Positions 1 through 6,942 of a stretch of 9,412 bases of DNA are shown in pieces. Every line of letters begins with the position of its first letter. Position 1 is the stretch's first letter. The stretch covers positions 1 through 9,412 of the forward strand of contig CAAGFD010000053.1 in assembly GCA_900769035.1 (NCBI GenBank), in the 5' to 3' direction. This stretch comes from Bacteroidales bacterium (GTDB lineage Bacteria; Bacteroidota; Bacteroidia; Bacteroidales; Paludibacteraceae). Below the pieces are notes generated by a model. The model was not told where the DNA came from, made no database searches, and was given only the letters and a program-made list of their open reading frames with translations. The position numbers and the translations under genes are program-made.

Positions 1-364
1 CACCTCTGTTACAAGCGTGGATAGTCTCTGCAGTACCGATAGCAGCCAAGTCACCATCACCTTGATAAGTAAATACAACTTTATCAGGCATAAGACGTTT
101 GATAGCTGTAGCTAAAGCAGGAGCACGACCGTGAGCGGCTTCTTGCATATCAATATCAAGATAGTTATAAGCGAAAACTGAGCAACCTACAGGAGCAATA
201 CCAATAGTTTTATCTTGAATGCCCATTTCTTCGATAACTTCGGCAATTAATTTATGGATAACACCATGAGAACAACCCGGACAATAGTGCATTATATTGT
301 CAGTTAAAACTTTAGATTTGCCATATACTAAGTTTTCAGGTTTAATGATATCTTCTTTAGTCAT
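1..364 (-). CDS. korB: 2-oxoacid:ferredoxin oxidoreductase, beta subunit (N-terminal part, cut by window edge)
   Basis: This is the thiamine-pyrophosphate-binding beta subunit of a 2-oxoacid:ferredoxin oxidoreductase (KorB/VorA type), a cytoplasmic enzyme that converts a 2-oxoacid and CoA to an acyl-CoA, CO2 and reduced ferredoxin. Only the first 121 residues are visible; family members are usually about 250, so roughly half lies beyond base 1. Seen directly: CPGCSH with C28 and C31, then C61 in the motif PVGCS, which fit the cysteines that hold a 4Fe-4S cluster in this family; HGRAPA at 78-83; and GDGD at 102-105, the start of the TPP/Mg-binding motif. The ATG at 364 lies 11 bases after the alpha-subunit stop, so the two are co-transcribed. 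No Shine-Dalgarno sequence is present. The substrate (2-oxoglutarate, branched-chain 2-oxoacid or pyruvate) cannot be decided from this fragment. Confidence 0.93.
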   Translation of the reverse strand, partial: MTKEDIIKPENLVYGKSKVLTDNIMHYCPGCSHGVIHKLIAEVIEEMGIQDKTIGIAPVGCSVFAYNYLDIDMQEAAHGRAPALATAIKRLMPDKVVFTYQGDGDLAAIGTAETIHACNRG

Positions 365-375
365 AGCTATGAAAC

Positions 376-1452
376 TTATTTAATAATTTGAGATTTTAAA
401 GCATCAAGAGCTTCTTCGGCAGAAGGAACACTACCACCTTGACGACCATAGAAACCAACAGGACGAGAACCGTTAACAGCAAGGCGAACATCTTCTACCA
501 TTTGTCCTGCACTCATCTCTACAGACATGAAACCTTTAACTCTTTCTGCTAATTCTTGAATTTTCTTTGTAGGGAATGGGAATAAAGTAATAGGACGGAG
601 AACGCCAACTTTAATTCCTTCAGCACGAGCAATTTCTACAGCGTGTTTACAAACACGAGCAGAAGAACCGAATGCAACGAATACATAATCAGCATCGTCG
701 AGCATGTATTCTTCGTATCTAACCTCGTTTTCTTCAATAAGTTTATATTTAGCTTGAAGACGATTGTTTGTTGCTTCCATTACTTCAGGCTCAAGAGCAA
801 GAGAAGTAATAATATTTCTAGGACGGTTTACTTTACCGGTAGTAGCCCATGGGCATTGAGCGATAAGCTCTTCCATAGAACGACGTGGTTTGAATGGAGG
901 GAGGATAACCTTTTCCATCATTTGACCGATAACACCATCAGAAAGCATAAGAACAGGGTTTCTGTATTTAAAAGCTAAATCAAAACCAAGACTTACGAAG
1001 TCTGCCATTTCTTGAACACTTGATGGAGCGAGAACAATCATATGATAGTCACCGTGACCACCACCTTTACAAGATTGGAAATAATCGGCTTGAGAAGGTT
1101 GGATAGTACCAAGACCCGGACCTCCACGCATTACGTTAAGAATTAAACAAGGAAGCTCTGCAGCTGCGATATAAGAAATACCTTCTTGTTTAAGAGAAAC
1201 ACCAGGAGATGAAGATGATGTCATAACCATTTTACCGCAAGCAGCACCACCATAAAGCATATTGATGGCAGATACTTCACTTTCTGCTTGAAGAACAACC
1301 ATACCAGTTGTTTCCCAAGGTTTTAGTACTTGGAGGGTTTCCATAACCTCAGATTGAGGGGTAATAGGATAACCAAAATAGCCGTCGCAACCGCTACGTA
1401 CTGCAGCATGGGCGAAAGCTTCATTACCTTTCATTAATTTAATTTCTTCCAT
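376..1452 (-). CDS. korA: 2-oxoacid:ferredoxin oxidoreductase, alpha subunit (KorA/VorB-like)
   Basis: This is the alpha subunit of the cytoplasmic 2-oxoacid:ferredoxin oxidoreductase encoded with its neighbours; it pairs with the beta subunit to form the TPP active site. At 358 residues it is full length for the VorB/KorA type. Seen directly: the pyrimidine-binding domain with YPITPQSEV at 28-36, QAESE at 55-59, TSSSSPG at 78-84 and GPGLGTIQPSQADYF at 111-125, then the second domain with FGSSAR at 261-266 and LRPITLFPFP at 285-294. The sequence closely resembles proteins annotated in Bacteroides as 3-methyl-2-oxobutanoate dehydrogenase subunit VorB, but the KorA and VorB labels are used interchangeably and substrate preference is not proven. 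The start at 1452 lies 16 bases after the ferredoxin gene, giving an operon of ferredoxin, alpha and beta. Confidence 0.94.
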   Translation of the reverse strand: MEEIKLMKGNEAFAHAAVRSGCDGYFGYPITPQSEVMETLQVLKPWETTGMVVLQAESEVSAINMLYGGAACGKMVMTSSSSPGVSLKQEGISYIAAAELPCLILNVMRGGPGLGTIQPSQADYFQSCKGGGHGDYHMIVLAPSSVQEMADFVSLGFDLAFKYRNPVLMLSDGVIGQMMEKVILPPFKPRRSMEELIAQCPWATTGKVNRPRNIITSLALEPEVMEATNNRLQAKYKLIEENEVRYEEYMLDDADYVFVAFGSSARVCKHAVEIARAEGIKVGVLRPITLFPFPTKKIQELAERVKGFMSVEMSAGQMVEDVRLAVNGSRPVGFYGRQGGSVPSAEEALDALKSQIIK

Positions 1453-1468
1453 GACCTTTGAACAACTT

Positions 1469-1693
1469 TTAGAGGGTTACTTTATAAACAGTTAAACAAG
1501 CATCCGGACATACATAACCACAAGAACAGCAACCTACACATGCGTCTTCATTGACCATTTCTGCGTAATTGTATCCTTTGGCATTTACTTGAGATGCTAA
1601 TCCCAAAACTTTAGATGGGCATGCAGCTACGCACAAACCACATCCTTTGCAGCGTTCGCGATCAACGACTACTGCACCTTTGAATTTTGCCAT
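1469..1693 (-). CDS. korD: 2x[4Fe-4S] ferredoxin-type subunit of 2-oxoacid:ferredoxin oxidoreductase
   Basis: This 74-residue protein has two complete CxxCxxCxxxCP motifs: C15, C18, C21, C25 followed by P26, and C52, C55, C58, C62 followed by P63. It is therefore predicted to carry two 4Fe-4S clusters, and its length is right for the delta (KorD/VorC-type) subunit that passes electrons from the TPP site to external ferredoxin. It is the first gene of the operon, 16 bases ahead of the alpha subunit. Two further cysteines, C56 next to C55 and C66 after the second motif, are not needed for the clusters. The ATG at 1693 is preceded only by AT-rich sequence, about 60 bases downstream of an exact TAnnTTTG box. 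A free ferredoxin is possible in principle, but the operon position makes the subunit role much more likely. Confidence 0.92.
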   Translation of the reverse strand: MAKFKGAVVVDRERCKGCGLCVAACPSKVLGLASQVNAKGYNYAEMVNEDACVGCCSCGYVCPDACLTVYKVTL

Positions 1694-1761
1694 AGTATTA
1701 AAAATTTGTTTAAGTATTTATTTTATATTTTGTGCTTTATACTGTTGCATAATTCACACCG

Positions 1762-1769
1762 CAAATATA
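1762..1769 (-). promoter_or_regulatory. Bacteroidetes -7 promoter box for the kor operon
   Basis: Read on the minus strand this is TATATTTG, an exact match to the Bacteroidetes primary-sigma -7 element TAnnTTTG. It lies 68 bases upstream of the ferredoxin-subunit ATG and would give a leader of about 60 nt. I find no clear TTTG at the -33 position, so the assignment rests on the -7 box and its location. Confidence 0.6.
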
Positions 1770-1931
1770 AGATTTTTTCTTGAGATAATGAATAGTTTCC
1801 TCATTTTTTTTTTAGTATCATTTTGATAGTGTTTTCGCTTTTAATCGTATTATAATTTTGGATTATTTCCGTTTAAAACGTATTTATATACTATTTTTTA
1901 ATTGAGTGTTTATGCCTTATATTTTAACCAT

Positions 1932-1983
1932 AAAAAAATTGGTCTTTACCTTATAAAAAAAGGTGAAGACCAATAATTTTTTT
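1932..1983 (-). terminator. Intrinsic terminator after pepO, possibly bidirectional
   Basis: The inverted repeat pairs 1939-1952 with 1960-1973 (14-base arms with one mismatched position, 7-base loop). On the minus strand the stem is followed by seven U residues (complement of 1932-1938), and it begins 27 bases beyond the pepO stop codon. On the plus strand the stem is followed by seven T residues (1977-1983), so it could work both ways, although no plus-strand gene is visible in the window. Confidence 0.8.
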
Positions 1984-1999
1984 ATTGTATTTTTTATTA

Positions 2000-4033
2000 T
2001 TACCAGATAGAAACTCGTTTTTCCGGTGCTAAATAAAGAGGGCTTTCCGGAGTTATATTAAAGGCTTCATACCATGCTCCAATATGTGGAAGCGCTCCGT
2101 TTACACGCCATTTACCGAGTGAGTGTGGGTCAACTTTTGTACGACGTACCACCTCTTCGTCTCGAATATTTCCAGCCCATACATTAGCATATGAGATGAA
2201 GAAACGTTGTTCAGGAGTAAAGCCGTCAATCACTTCAAGTGGGGCATCTTTTGTTGCATTTTTAAATGCGTGATATGCTACCTGAAGACCTCCGTGGTCA
2301 GCTATATTTTCTCCTAAAGTAAATGCTCCGTTTGCAAATAATCCGGGAGCTACTTCGATTTGATTAAAGTACTCTTCCATTACTTTAGTACGTTGTGTAA
2401 AGTTCTCTTTATCAGATTCTGTCCACCAATTTACCAAGTTTCCATCTTTATCGAATTGGCAACCTTGATCGTCAAAACCGTGTGTTACTTCATGAGCTAT
2501 CACAACGCCGATTGCACCATAGTTAAATGCATCGTCAGCTCCCATATCAAAGAATGGATATTGAAGTATACCAGCAGGGAAACATATTTCATTTGTAGTT
2601 GGGTTATAATATGCGTTCACCGTTTGTGGTGTCATATACCAATCATCTTTATCTACTGGACGATTTAATTTATCTAACATAAAGTCCACTTCAAATTTAG
2701 ACGCTTTTTTTACGATGTCCCAATAAGAATCGTCTTTATTAATTTCCAAAGAAGAATAGTCAATCCATTTATTTGGGTAACCAACTTTTACATAGAAAGC
2801 ACTTAATTTTTCTTGAGCTTTGGCTTTTGTTTCTTCGCTCATCCAATCGAGGTTGTTGATGCGCTCGCTATATGCTTTAAGAAGGTTATCAACAAGTTTT
2901 TCCATGCGTTTTTTTGCATCTTCGTGGAAATATTTGTCACAATAAATTCTTCCTACTGCCATACCTAAAGAACTATTTACAACGTCTACAGCTCTCTTCC
3001 AACGTGGAGATTGCTCTTCACTACCTGACATGATTTTACCGTAGAATTCAAAGTTTTCTTTAGAGAAATCATCACTCAAATAAGATGATGCAGAGTTGAT
3101 TAATTGCCATTTGATGTAGGTCTTAATTTGATCTATCGGGGTATCATTTAATATTGCAATGGCTTCTTTTACTGCACTTGGTTGTGAAATGCTTATCTCT
3201 TTAACTTTGATATCCATTGCATCAAATAATGCTTTCCAATCAAAATCAGGGTACTCTTTCAAGAGGTCATCATAAGAATATTTGTTGTAATTTCCTTCAG
3301 GATCACGTAATTCCACTTGAGAAAAATGAGAATTAGCGATACGAGATTCAATATTCATTACGACCTTAGCATTATTGGCTGCTTCTTCAGTAGGAACACC
3401 AATCATTTCAAACATTTTTTGTACGTGTTGTACATAGGCATTTCTCACTTCTGTAATGCTTTCGGTAGTATCGAAATAATAATCTTTTTGACCCATACCT
3501 ATACCACCTTGATAGGTTTGAAGTAAATTGCTTTTAGCATTTTTGATATCTGCGTCAACATACATTCCGAAGAAAATATTTACATTAGATACTTCGCCCA
3601 TGTATTTAGCAACATCAGATGCGTTATTGATATTATCAATCTTTTTCAAATCTTCAATAATAGGATTGAAGCCTTCGGCATTAAGACGTACACTATCCAT
3701 AGCAACAGTGTAGAAATCAGCGATTTTTTGAGCATCAGAACCTTTACCTAATTCTTTACGTTTGCTAACAACGTCATCAAAAATAGCTTGTAATCTTTTT
3801 TGATTATCTTCGCCCAATTTATCAAAACTACCATAGCGAGAATATTCAGCAGGAATCGGGTTTAATTTCATCCAACCACCGCATGCATATTTATAAAAAT
3901 CTTCGCCCGGTACTGCGGTTGTATCCATATTTTCCATTCGGATACCGGCAGATAACTTTTGCTCTCCATTAGAAGAGTTGCACGCTGCTAAAAATAATGC
4001 AGACAGCATAATAAAAAAGTTTATTTTTTTCAT
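2000..4033 (-). CDS. pepO: M13-family zinc metallopeptidase, lipoprotein (PepO/neprilysin-like)
   Basis: This is a zinc endopeptidase of family M13 that acts outside the cytoplasm on peptides. It has 677 residues, the usual length. The N-terminus is a lipoprotein signal: basic MKK, a hydrophobic run at 5-14, and the lipobox LAAC with the lipidated cysteine at C18, so it is membrane-anchored in the periplasm or on the outer membrane. Residues from about 40 to 420 form the M13 N-terminal domain and the rest is the catalytic domain. Seen directly: NAYYNP at 473-478 (substrate binding), HEVTH at 514-518 (zinc ligands H514 and H518, catalytic E515), ENIAD at 575-579 (zinc ligand E575, plus D579), and H637 and R643 in HSLGKWRVNG, matching the spacing of neprilysin H711 and R717. 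No catalytic residue is missing. The start lies 12 bases after thrS, suggesting co-transcription, and a terminator follows the stop. The substrate is unknown. Confidence 0.95.
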   Translation of the reverse strand: MKKINFFIMLSALFLAACNSSNGEQKLSAGIRMENMDTTAVPGEDFYKYACGGWMKLNPIPAEYSRYGSFDKLGEDNQKRLQAIFDDVVSKRKELGKGSDAQKIADFYTVAMDSVRLNAEGFNPIIEDLKKIDNINNASDVAKYMGEVSNVNIFFGMYVDADIKNAKSNLLQTYQGGIGMGQKDYYFDTTESITEVRNAYVQHVQKMFEMIGVPTEEAANNAKVVMNIESRIANSHFSQVELRDPEGNYNKYSYDDLLKEYPDFDWKALFDAMDIKVKEISISQPSAVKEAIAILNDTPIDQIKTYIKWQLINSASSYLSDDFSKENFEFYGKIMSGSEEQSPRWKRAVDVVNSSLGMAVGRIYCDKYFHEDAKKRMEKLVDNLLKAYSERINNLDWMSEETKAKAQEKLSAFYVKVGYPNKWIDYSSLEINKDDSYWDIVKKASKFEVDFMLDKLNRPVDKDDWYMTPQTVNAYYNPTTNEICFPAGILQYPFFDMGADDAFNYGAIGVVIAHEVTHGFDDQGCQFDKDGNLVNWWTESDKENFTQRTKVMEEYFNQIEVAPGLFANGAFTLGENIADHGGLQVAYHAFKNATKDAPLEVIDGFTPEQRFFISYANVWAGNIRDEEVVRRTKVDPHSLGKWRVNGALPHIGAWYEAFNITPESPLYLAPEKRVSIW

Positions 4034-4045
4034 ATCTATTATTTA

Positions 4046-5989
4046 TTAAAATTCACTCATCATAGATTTAATAATGTCGTTCACCATATCTGCGAATTCT
4101 TTTGGCGTTTTCTCTCCTACTACCCCTTCACCTTGTTTGCGAACGGAAACAATATTATTATTCATCTCGTTTTCGCCTACAATAAGGAGATATGGGATAC
4201 GTTTTAATTCATTATCACGAATTTTTCTACCGATTTTTTCATTTCTATCATCAACAATAGCGCGAATATCGTATTGAGATAATTCGTTAGCTACTTGTTG
4301 TGCGTAATCATTGAATTTTTCGGAAATAGGAAGGATAACGGCTTGATCCGGAGTTAACCAAAGAGGGAATTTACCTCCTGTATGCTCAATGAGTACAGCT
4401 ACGAATCTTTCCATAGAGCCGAAAGGTGCACGGTGAATCATCACCGGTCGATGTTTTAGGTTATCAGCTCCGGTATATTCAAGGTTGAAGCGCTCCGGTA
4501 AGTTATAATCTACTTGTATTGTACCCAATTGCCAGCGACGGCCGATAGCATCTTTTACCATAAAGTCGAGTTTTGGGCCATAAAAAGCGGCTTCTCCTAA
4601 TTCTACTTTAGCTTTAAGACCTTTATATTCACAAGCTTCTATAATAGCAGATTCAGCTTTATCCCATACTTCATCCGAACCGATATATTTTTCTTTGTTA
4701 TTAGGGTCGCGTAATGAAATTTGAGCTTCGAAATTTTCGAAATTCAACGCTTTGAAAATGATGAAAATAATATCCATCACTTTCATGAACTCCTCTTTCA
4801 ATTGATCCGGACGACAGAAGATATGGGCATCATCTTGAGTAAATGAGCGAACCCTTGTTAATCCGTGTAACTCACCACTTTGCTCATATCTATAAACTGT
4901 ACCGAATTCCGCATAGCGTAAAGGTAGGTCTTTATATGAGTGAGGTGTAACTTTATATATCTCACAGTGGTGAGGGCAGTTCATTGGTTTTAACAAGTAT
5001 TCTTCACCCTCTTCCGGAGTGTGTATTGGTTGGAAAGAGTCTTTACCGTATTTTGCATAGTGTCCGGAAGTTACCCATAATTCTTTTTGACCGATATGAG
5101 GGGTCATAACTTGTTGATAACCGAATCTTTTTTGTATTCTTTTTAAGAATTCTTCTAAACGGAGACGAAGAGCAGTTCCTTTTGGTAACCACAATGGTAA
5201 ACCTTTACCTACAGCGTCGGAGAATGCGAATAATTCCAGTTCTTTCCCAATTTTTCTATGGTCGCGTTTTTTAGCCTCTTCCATCAAAACAAGATATTCG
5301 TCGAGCATCTTCTTTTTCGGGAATGTAATACCATAAATACGAGTCATTTGAGGACGTTTTTCGTCACCTCTCCAATAAGCACCGGCAATACTGAGAAGCT
5401 TAATTGCTTTGATATCTGCAGTATTAACAAGGTGCGGACCACGGCAAAGGTCTGTAAAATTACCTTGAGTATATGTTGTTATAGTGCCGTCTTCAAGGTC
5501 GTTAATCAATTCACATTTAAATGTTTCTCCTTTATCGGCAAACATTTTAAGGGCGTCTGCTTTAGAGATTTCATTTCTTACAACATTCTCTTTACGAGTA
5601 ACTAATTCTGCCATTTTTTTCTCAATAGCAGGTAGGTCTGATTCTTTGATTACTACGCCTTCGGCAGGCATAACATCATAGTAAAATCCGGATTCAATAG
5701 CAGGTCCGATACCGAATTGTATTCCCGGATAAAGTTCTTGTAAAGCTTCGGCTAATAAGTGTGCGGATGTATGCCAAAAAGCATGCTTTGCTTGATCATC
5801 ATCCCATTTGTGTAGTTTGATTGTGCAATCATTATTAATAGGACGATTAATTTCAATGATTTCATCATTGACACTTGCGGCAAGAATATCATTTGCCAAT
5901 CTTGGTGAAATAGATTCTGCTATTTGGTAAGCAGTAGAACCTTTAGAAAACTCTCTGATAGAGCCGTCAGGAAATGTTACTTTTATCAT
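4046..5989 (-). CDS. thrS: Threonyl-tRNA synthetase
   Basis: This class II synthetase charges tRNA-Thr with threonine in the cytoplasm. I chose the ATG at 5989 (MIKVTFPDGS), which gives 647 residues and starts where Bacteroides ThrRS proteins start. An in-frame ATG at 6031 would add 14 residues (MRWLELSF...) with no resemblance to the family. Domains in order: TGS domain, about 1-62; editing domain with H73, H77, C182 and H186, the same numbers as in E. coli; catalytic core, about 250-540, with zinc ligands C338, H389 and H519, motif 2 around TRVRSFTQDDAH (378-389) and motif 3 HRAPFGSMERF (519-529); anticodon-binding domain, about 548-647. All key residues are present, so proofreading of mischarged serine should be intact. 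The gene has its own promoter box upstream and is followed after 12 bases by pepO rather than by infC, its usual partner in many bacteria. Confidence 0.97.
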   Translation of the reverse strand: MIKVTFPDGSIREFSKGSTAYQIAESISPRLANDILAASVNDEIIEINRPINNDCTIKLHKWDDDQAKHAFWHTSAHLLAEALQELYPGIQFGIGPAIESGFYYDVMPAEGVVIKESDLPAIEKKMAELVTRKENVVRNEISKADALKMFADKGETFKCELINDLEDGTITTYTQGNFTDLCRGPHLVNTADIKAIKLLSIAGAYWRGDEKRPQMTRIYGITFPKKKMLDEYLVLMEEAKKRDHRKIGKELELFAFSDAVGKGLPLWLPKGTALRLRLEEFLKRIQKRFGYQQVMTPHIGQKELWVTSGHYAKYGKDSFQPIHTPEEGEEYLLKPMNCPHHCEIYKVTPHSYKDLPLRYAEFGTVYRYEQSGELHGLTRVRSFTQDDAHIFCRPDQLKEEFMKVMDIIFIIFKALNFENFEAQISLRDPNNKEKYIGSDEVWDKAESAIIEACEYKGLKAKVELGEAAFYGPKLDFMVKDAIGRRWQLGTIQVDYNLPERFNLEYTGADNLKHRPVMIHRAPFGSMERFVAVLIEHTGGKFPLWLTPDQAVILPISEKFNDYAQQVANELSQYDIRAIVDDRNEKIGRKIRDNELKRIPYLLIVGENEMNNNIVSVRKQGEGVVGEKTPKEFADMVNDIIKSMMSEF

Positions 5990-6049
5990 ATTAATATTAT
6001 TTGTGTTAAAGGATAATTCCAACCATCTCATACAAGCGAAATGATTTAC

Positions 6050-6078
6050 AAAAAACTATCCCACAATGATTCTTTTTT
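6050..6078 (-). promoter_or_regulatory. Possible thrS leader hairpin with a threonine anticodon-like loop
   Basis: In the minus-strand transcript, six A (6073-6078) can pair with six U (6050-6055). A two-by-two mismatch follows (6071-6072 against 6056-6057), then AUC (6068-6070) pairs with GAU (6058-6060), closing a 7-nt loop AUUGUGG (6061-6067). The loop has U at the second position, UGU (a tRNA-Thr anticodon) at positions 3-5 and a purine next, as in an anticodon loop. In E. coli, ThrRS represses its own mRNA by binding leader arms that mimic the tRNA-Thr anticodon arm, so an analogous role is conceivable. The stem is weak and AU-rich, and a competing 6-base pairing exists (6076-6081 with 6036-6041). 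It lies about 60 nt before the start codon. Confidence 0.25.
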
Positions 6079-6085
6079 CGCAGTG

Positions 6086-6093
6086 CAAAGGTA
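6086..6093 (-). promoter_or_regulatory. Bacteroidetes -7 promoter box for thrS-pepO
   Basis: On the minus strand this is TACCTTTG, an exact match to TAnnTTTG. It lies in the 156-base gap between thyA and thrS, 96 bases upstream of the thrS start, and predicts transcription starting near 6078-6082 and a leader of about 90 nt. The -33 region contains only imperfect TTTC/CTTT versions of the expected TTTG. The box is located as expected for a thrS-pepO transcript. Confidence 0.65.
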
Positions 6094-6145
6094 CAATTTT
6101 ATTTCGAAAGAAAAGTTTTAAATTGACATCTATACTCACTTTTTT

Positions 6146-6940
6146 TTACTTGGAAACCACGCCGGATATATGTGAGTAAGGATTATAATTTATCAATTCA
6201 AAATCTTCGTATTTAAAGTCAAAAATACTTTTCACATCTTTATTAATTATCATTTGAGGTAAAGCTCTTGGAGTGCGTTCTAATTGCATTTTAACTTGCT
6301 CTATATGATTATTATAGATATGAGCATCTCCTAAGGTATGAACGAATTTACCTGGTTTAAGTTCTGTTACTTGAGCAACCATCATCAAAAGTAACGCATA
6401 TGATGCAATATTAAAAGGCACGCCTAAGAAGGTATCTGCGCTACGTTGGTACAATTGTAATGAGAGCTCTCCGTTTGCAACGTAGAATTGAAAAAAAGCA
6501 TGGCATGGTGGTAAATTCATATTATTTAAATCAGCTACATTCCAAGCACTTACAATCAATCTTCTGGAATTCGGATTGTTTTTTATTTGATTGACAACCT
6601 CTGAAATTTGATCTATAAAACCACCATTATAATCGGGCCATGAGCGCCACTGATACCCATATATATGACCTAAATCTCCGTTATCATCAGCCCACTCATT
6701 CCATATTCTAACTCCGTTTTCTTGAAGGTATTTCACATTTGTATCTCCTTTTAAAAACCAGAGCAACTCGTAAATAATTGATTTGAGATGTAGTTTTTTC
6801 GTTGTCAATAACGGGAATCCGTCTTTTAAATCAAATACCATTTGATGACCGAAAATACTTATAGTTCCGGTGCCGGTTCTATCATCTTTATGTACACCTT
6901 CATTCAGTATTCTATATAATAATTCGTGATATTGTTTCAT
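6146..6940 (-). CDS. thyA: Thymidylate synthase
   Basis: ThyA methylates dUMP to dTMP using 5,10-methylenetetrahydrofolate, which becomes dihydrofolate; it acts as a cytoplasmic dimer. The protein has 264 residues, the same as the E. coli enzyme, and key residues fall on the same numbers: R21 in DDRTGTGT, R126 and R127 in NSRRLIVSAWN, the nucleophile C146 in LPPCHAFFQF, R166, S167 and D169 in QRSAD, N177 in PFNIASY, and H207 and Y209 in GDAHIYNNH. The enzyme should be active. The last residues are odd: where E. coli ends in ...KAPVAI, this one ends in HISGVVSK, with a polar and basic tip. The ATG is two bases after the stop of the OmpA-family lipoprotein gene, so it is probably translated from the same mRNA. 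No folA (dihydrofolate reductase) gene follows in the window. I see no terminator after the stop. Confidence 0.97.
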   Translation of the reverse strand: MKQYHELLYRILNEGVHKDDRTGTGTISIFGHQMVFDLKDGFPLLTTKKLHLKSIIYELLWFLKGDTNVKYLQENGVRIWNEWADDNGDLGHIYGYQWRSWPDYNGGFIDQISEVVNQIKNNPNSRRLIVSAWNVADLNNMNLPPCHAFFQFYVANGELSLQLYQRSADTFLGVPFNIASYALLLMMVAQVTELKPGKFVHTLGDAHIYNNHIEQVKMQLERTPRALPQMIINKDVKSIFDFKYEDFELINYNPYSHISGVVSK

Positions 6941-6942
6941 AA

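Larger units (their letters stand above)
1694..1999. other. Intergenic region between pepO and the kor operon
   Basis: This 306-base, very AT-rich interval has no plausible gene on either strand. It holds a hairpin with flanking A and T runs just after pepO (1932-1983) and a TAnnTTTG promoter box for the kor operon (1762-1769). The central part, roughly 1790-1930, consists of T-rich and A-rich runs on the given strand, in which I see no structured RNA, long repeat or conserved site. Confidence 0.8.

Noticed and set aside
643..978. Open frame of 111 codons on the plus strand
   Set aside because: It lies entirely antisense to the well-supported alpha subunit gene and its translation shows no recognisable family or compositional logic; it is a shadow frame.
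1870..1885. Short palindrome around CGTTTAAAACG in the pepO-kor interval
   Set aside because: Arms of five bases around a one-base centre in AT-rich DNA are expected by chance and there is no second copy suggesting an operator.
5258..5681. Two overlapping plus-strand frames inside thrS
   Set aside because: Both are antisense to the conserved editing and catalytic regions of threonyl-tRNA synthetase and have no family resemblance.
6050..6078. The thrS leader hairpin as an intrinsic terminator or T-box riboswitch
   Set aside because: The stem is too weak and AU-rich for a terminator, and no T-box features (specifier stem followed by terminator/antiterminator with a conserved T-box sequence) are present.
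6094..6145. Possible terminator after thyA
   Set aside because: There is an 8-base palindrome TTTCGAAA and several A/T runs, but no stem with a loop followed by a U tract, so I do not call a terminator here.
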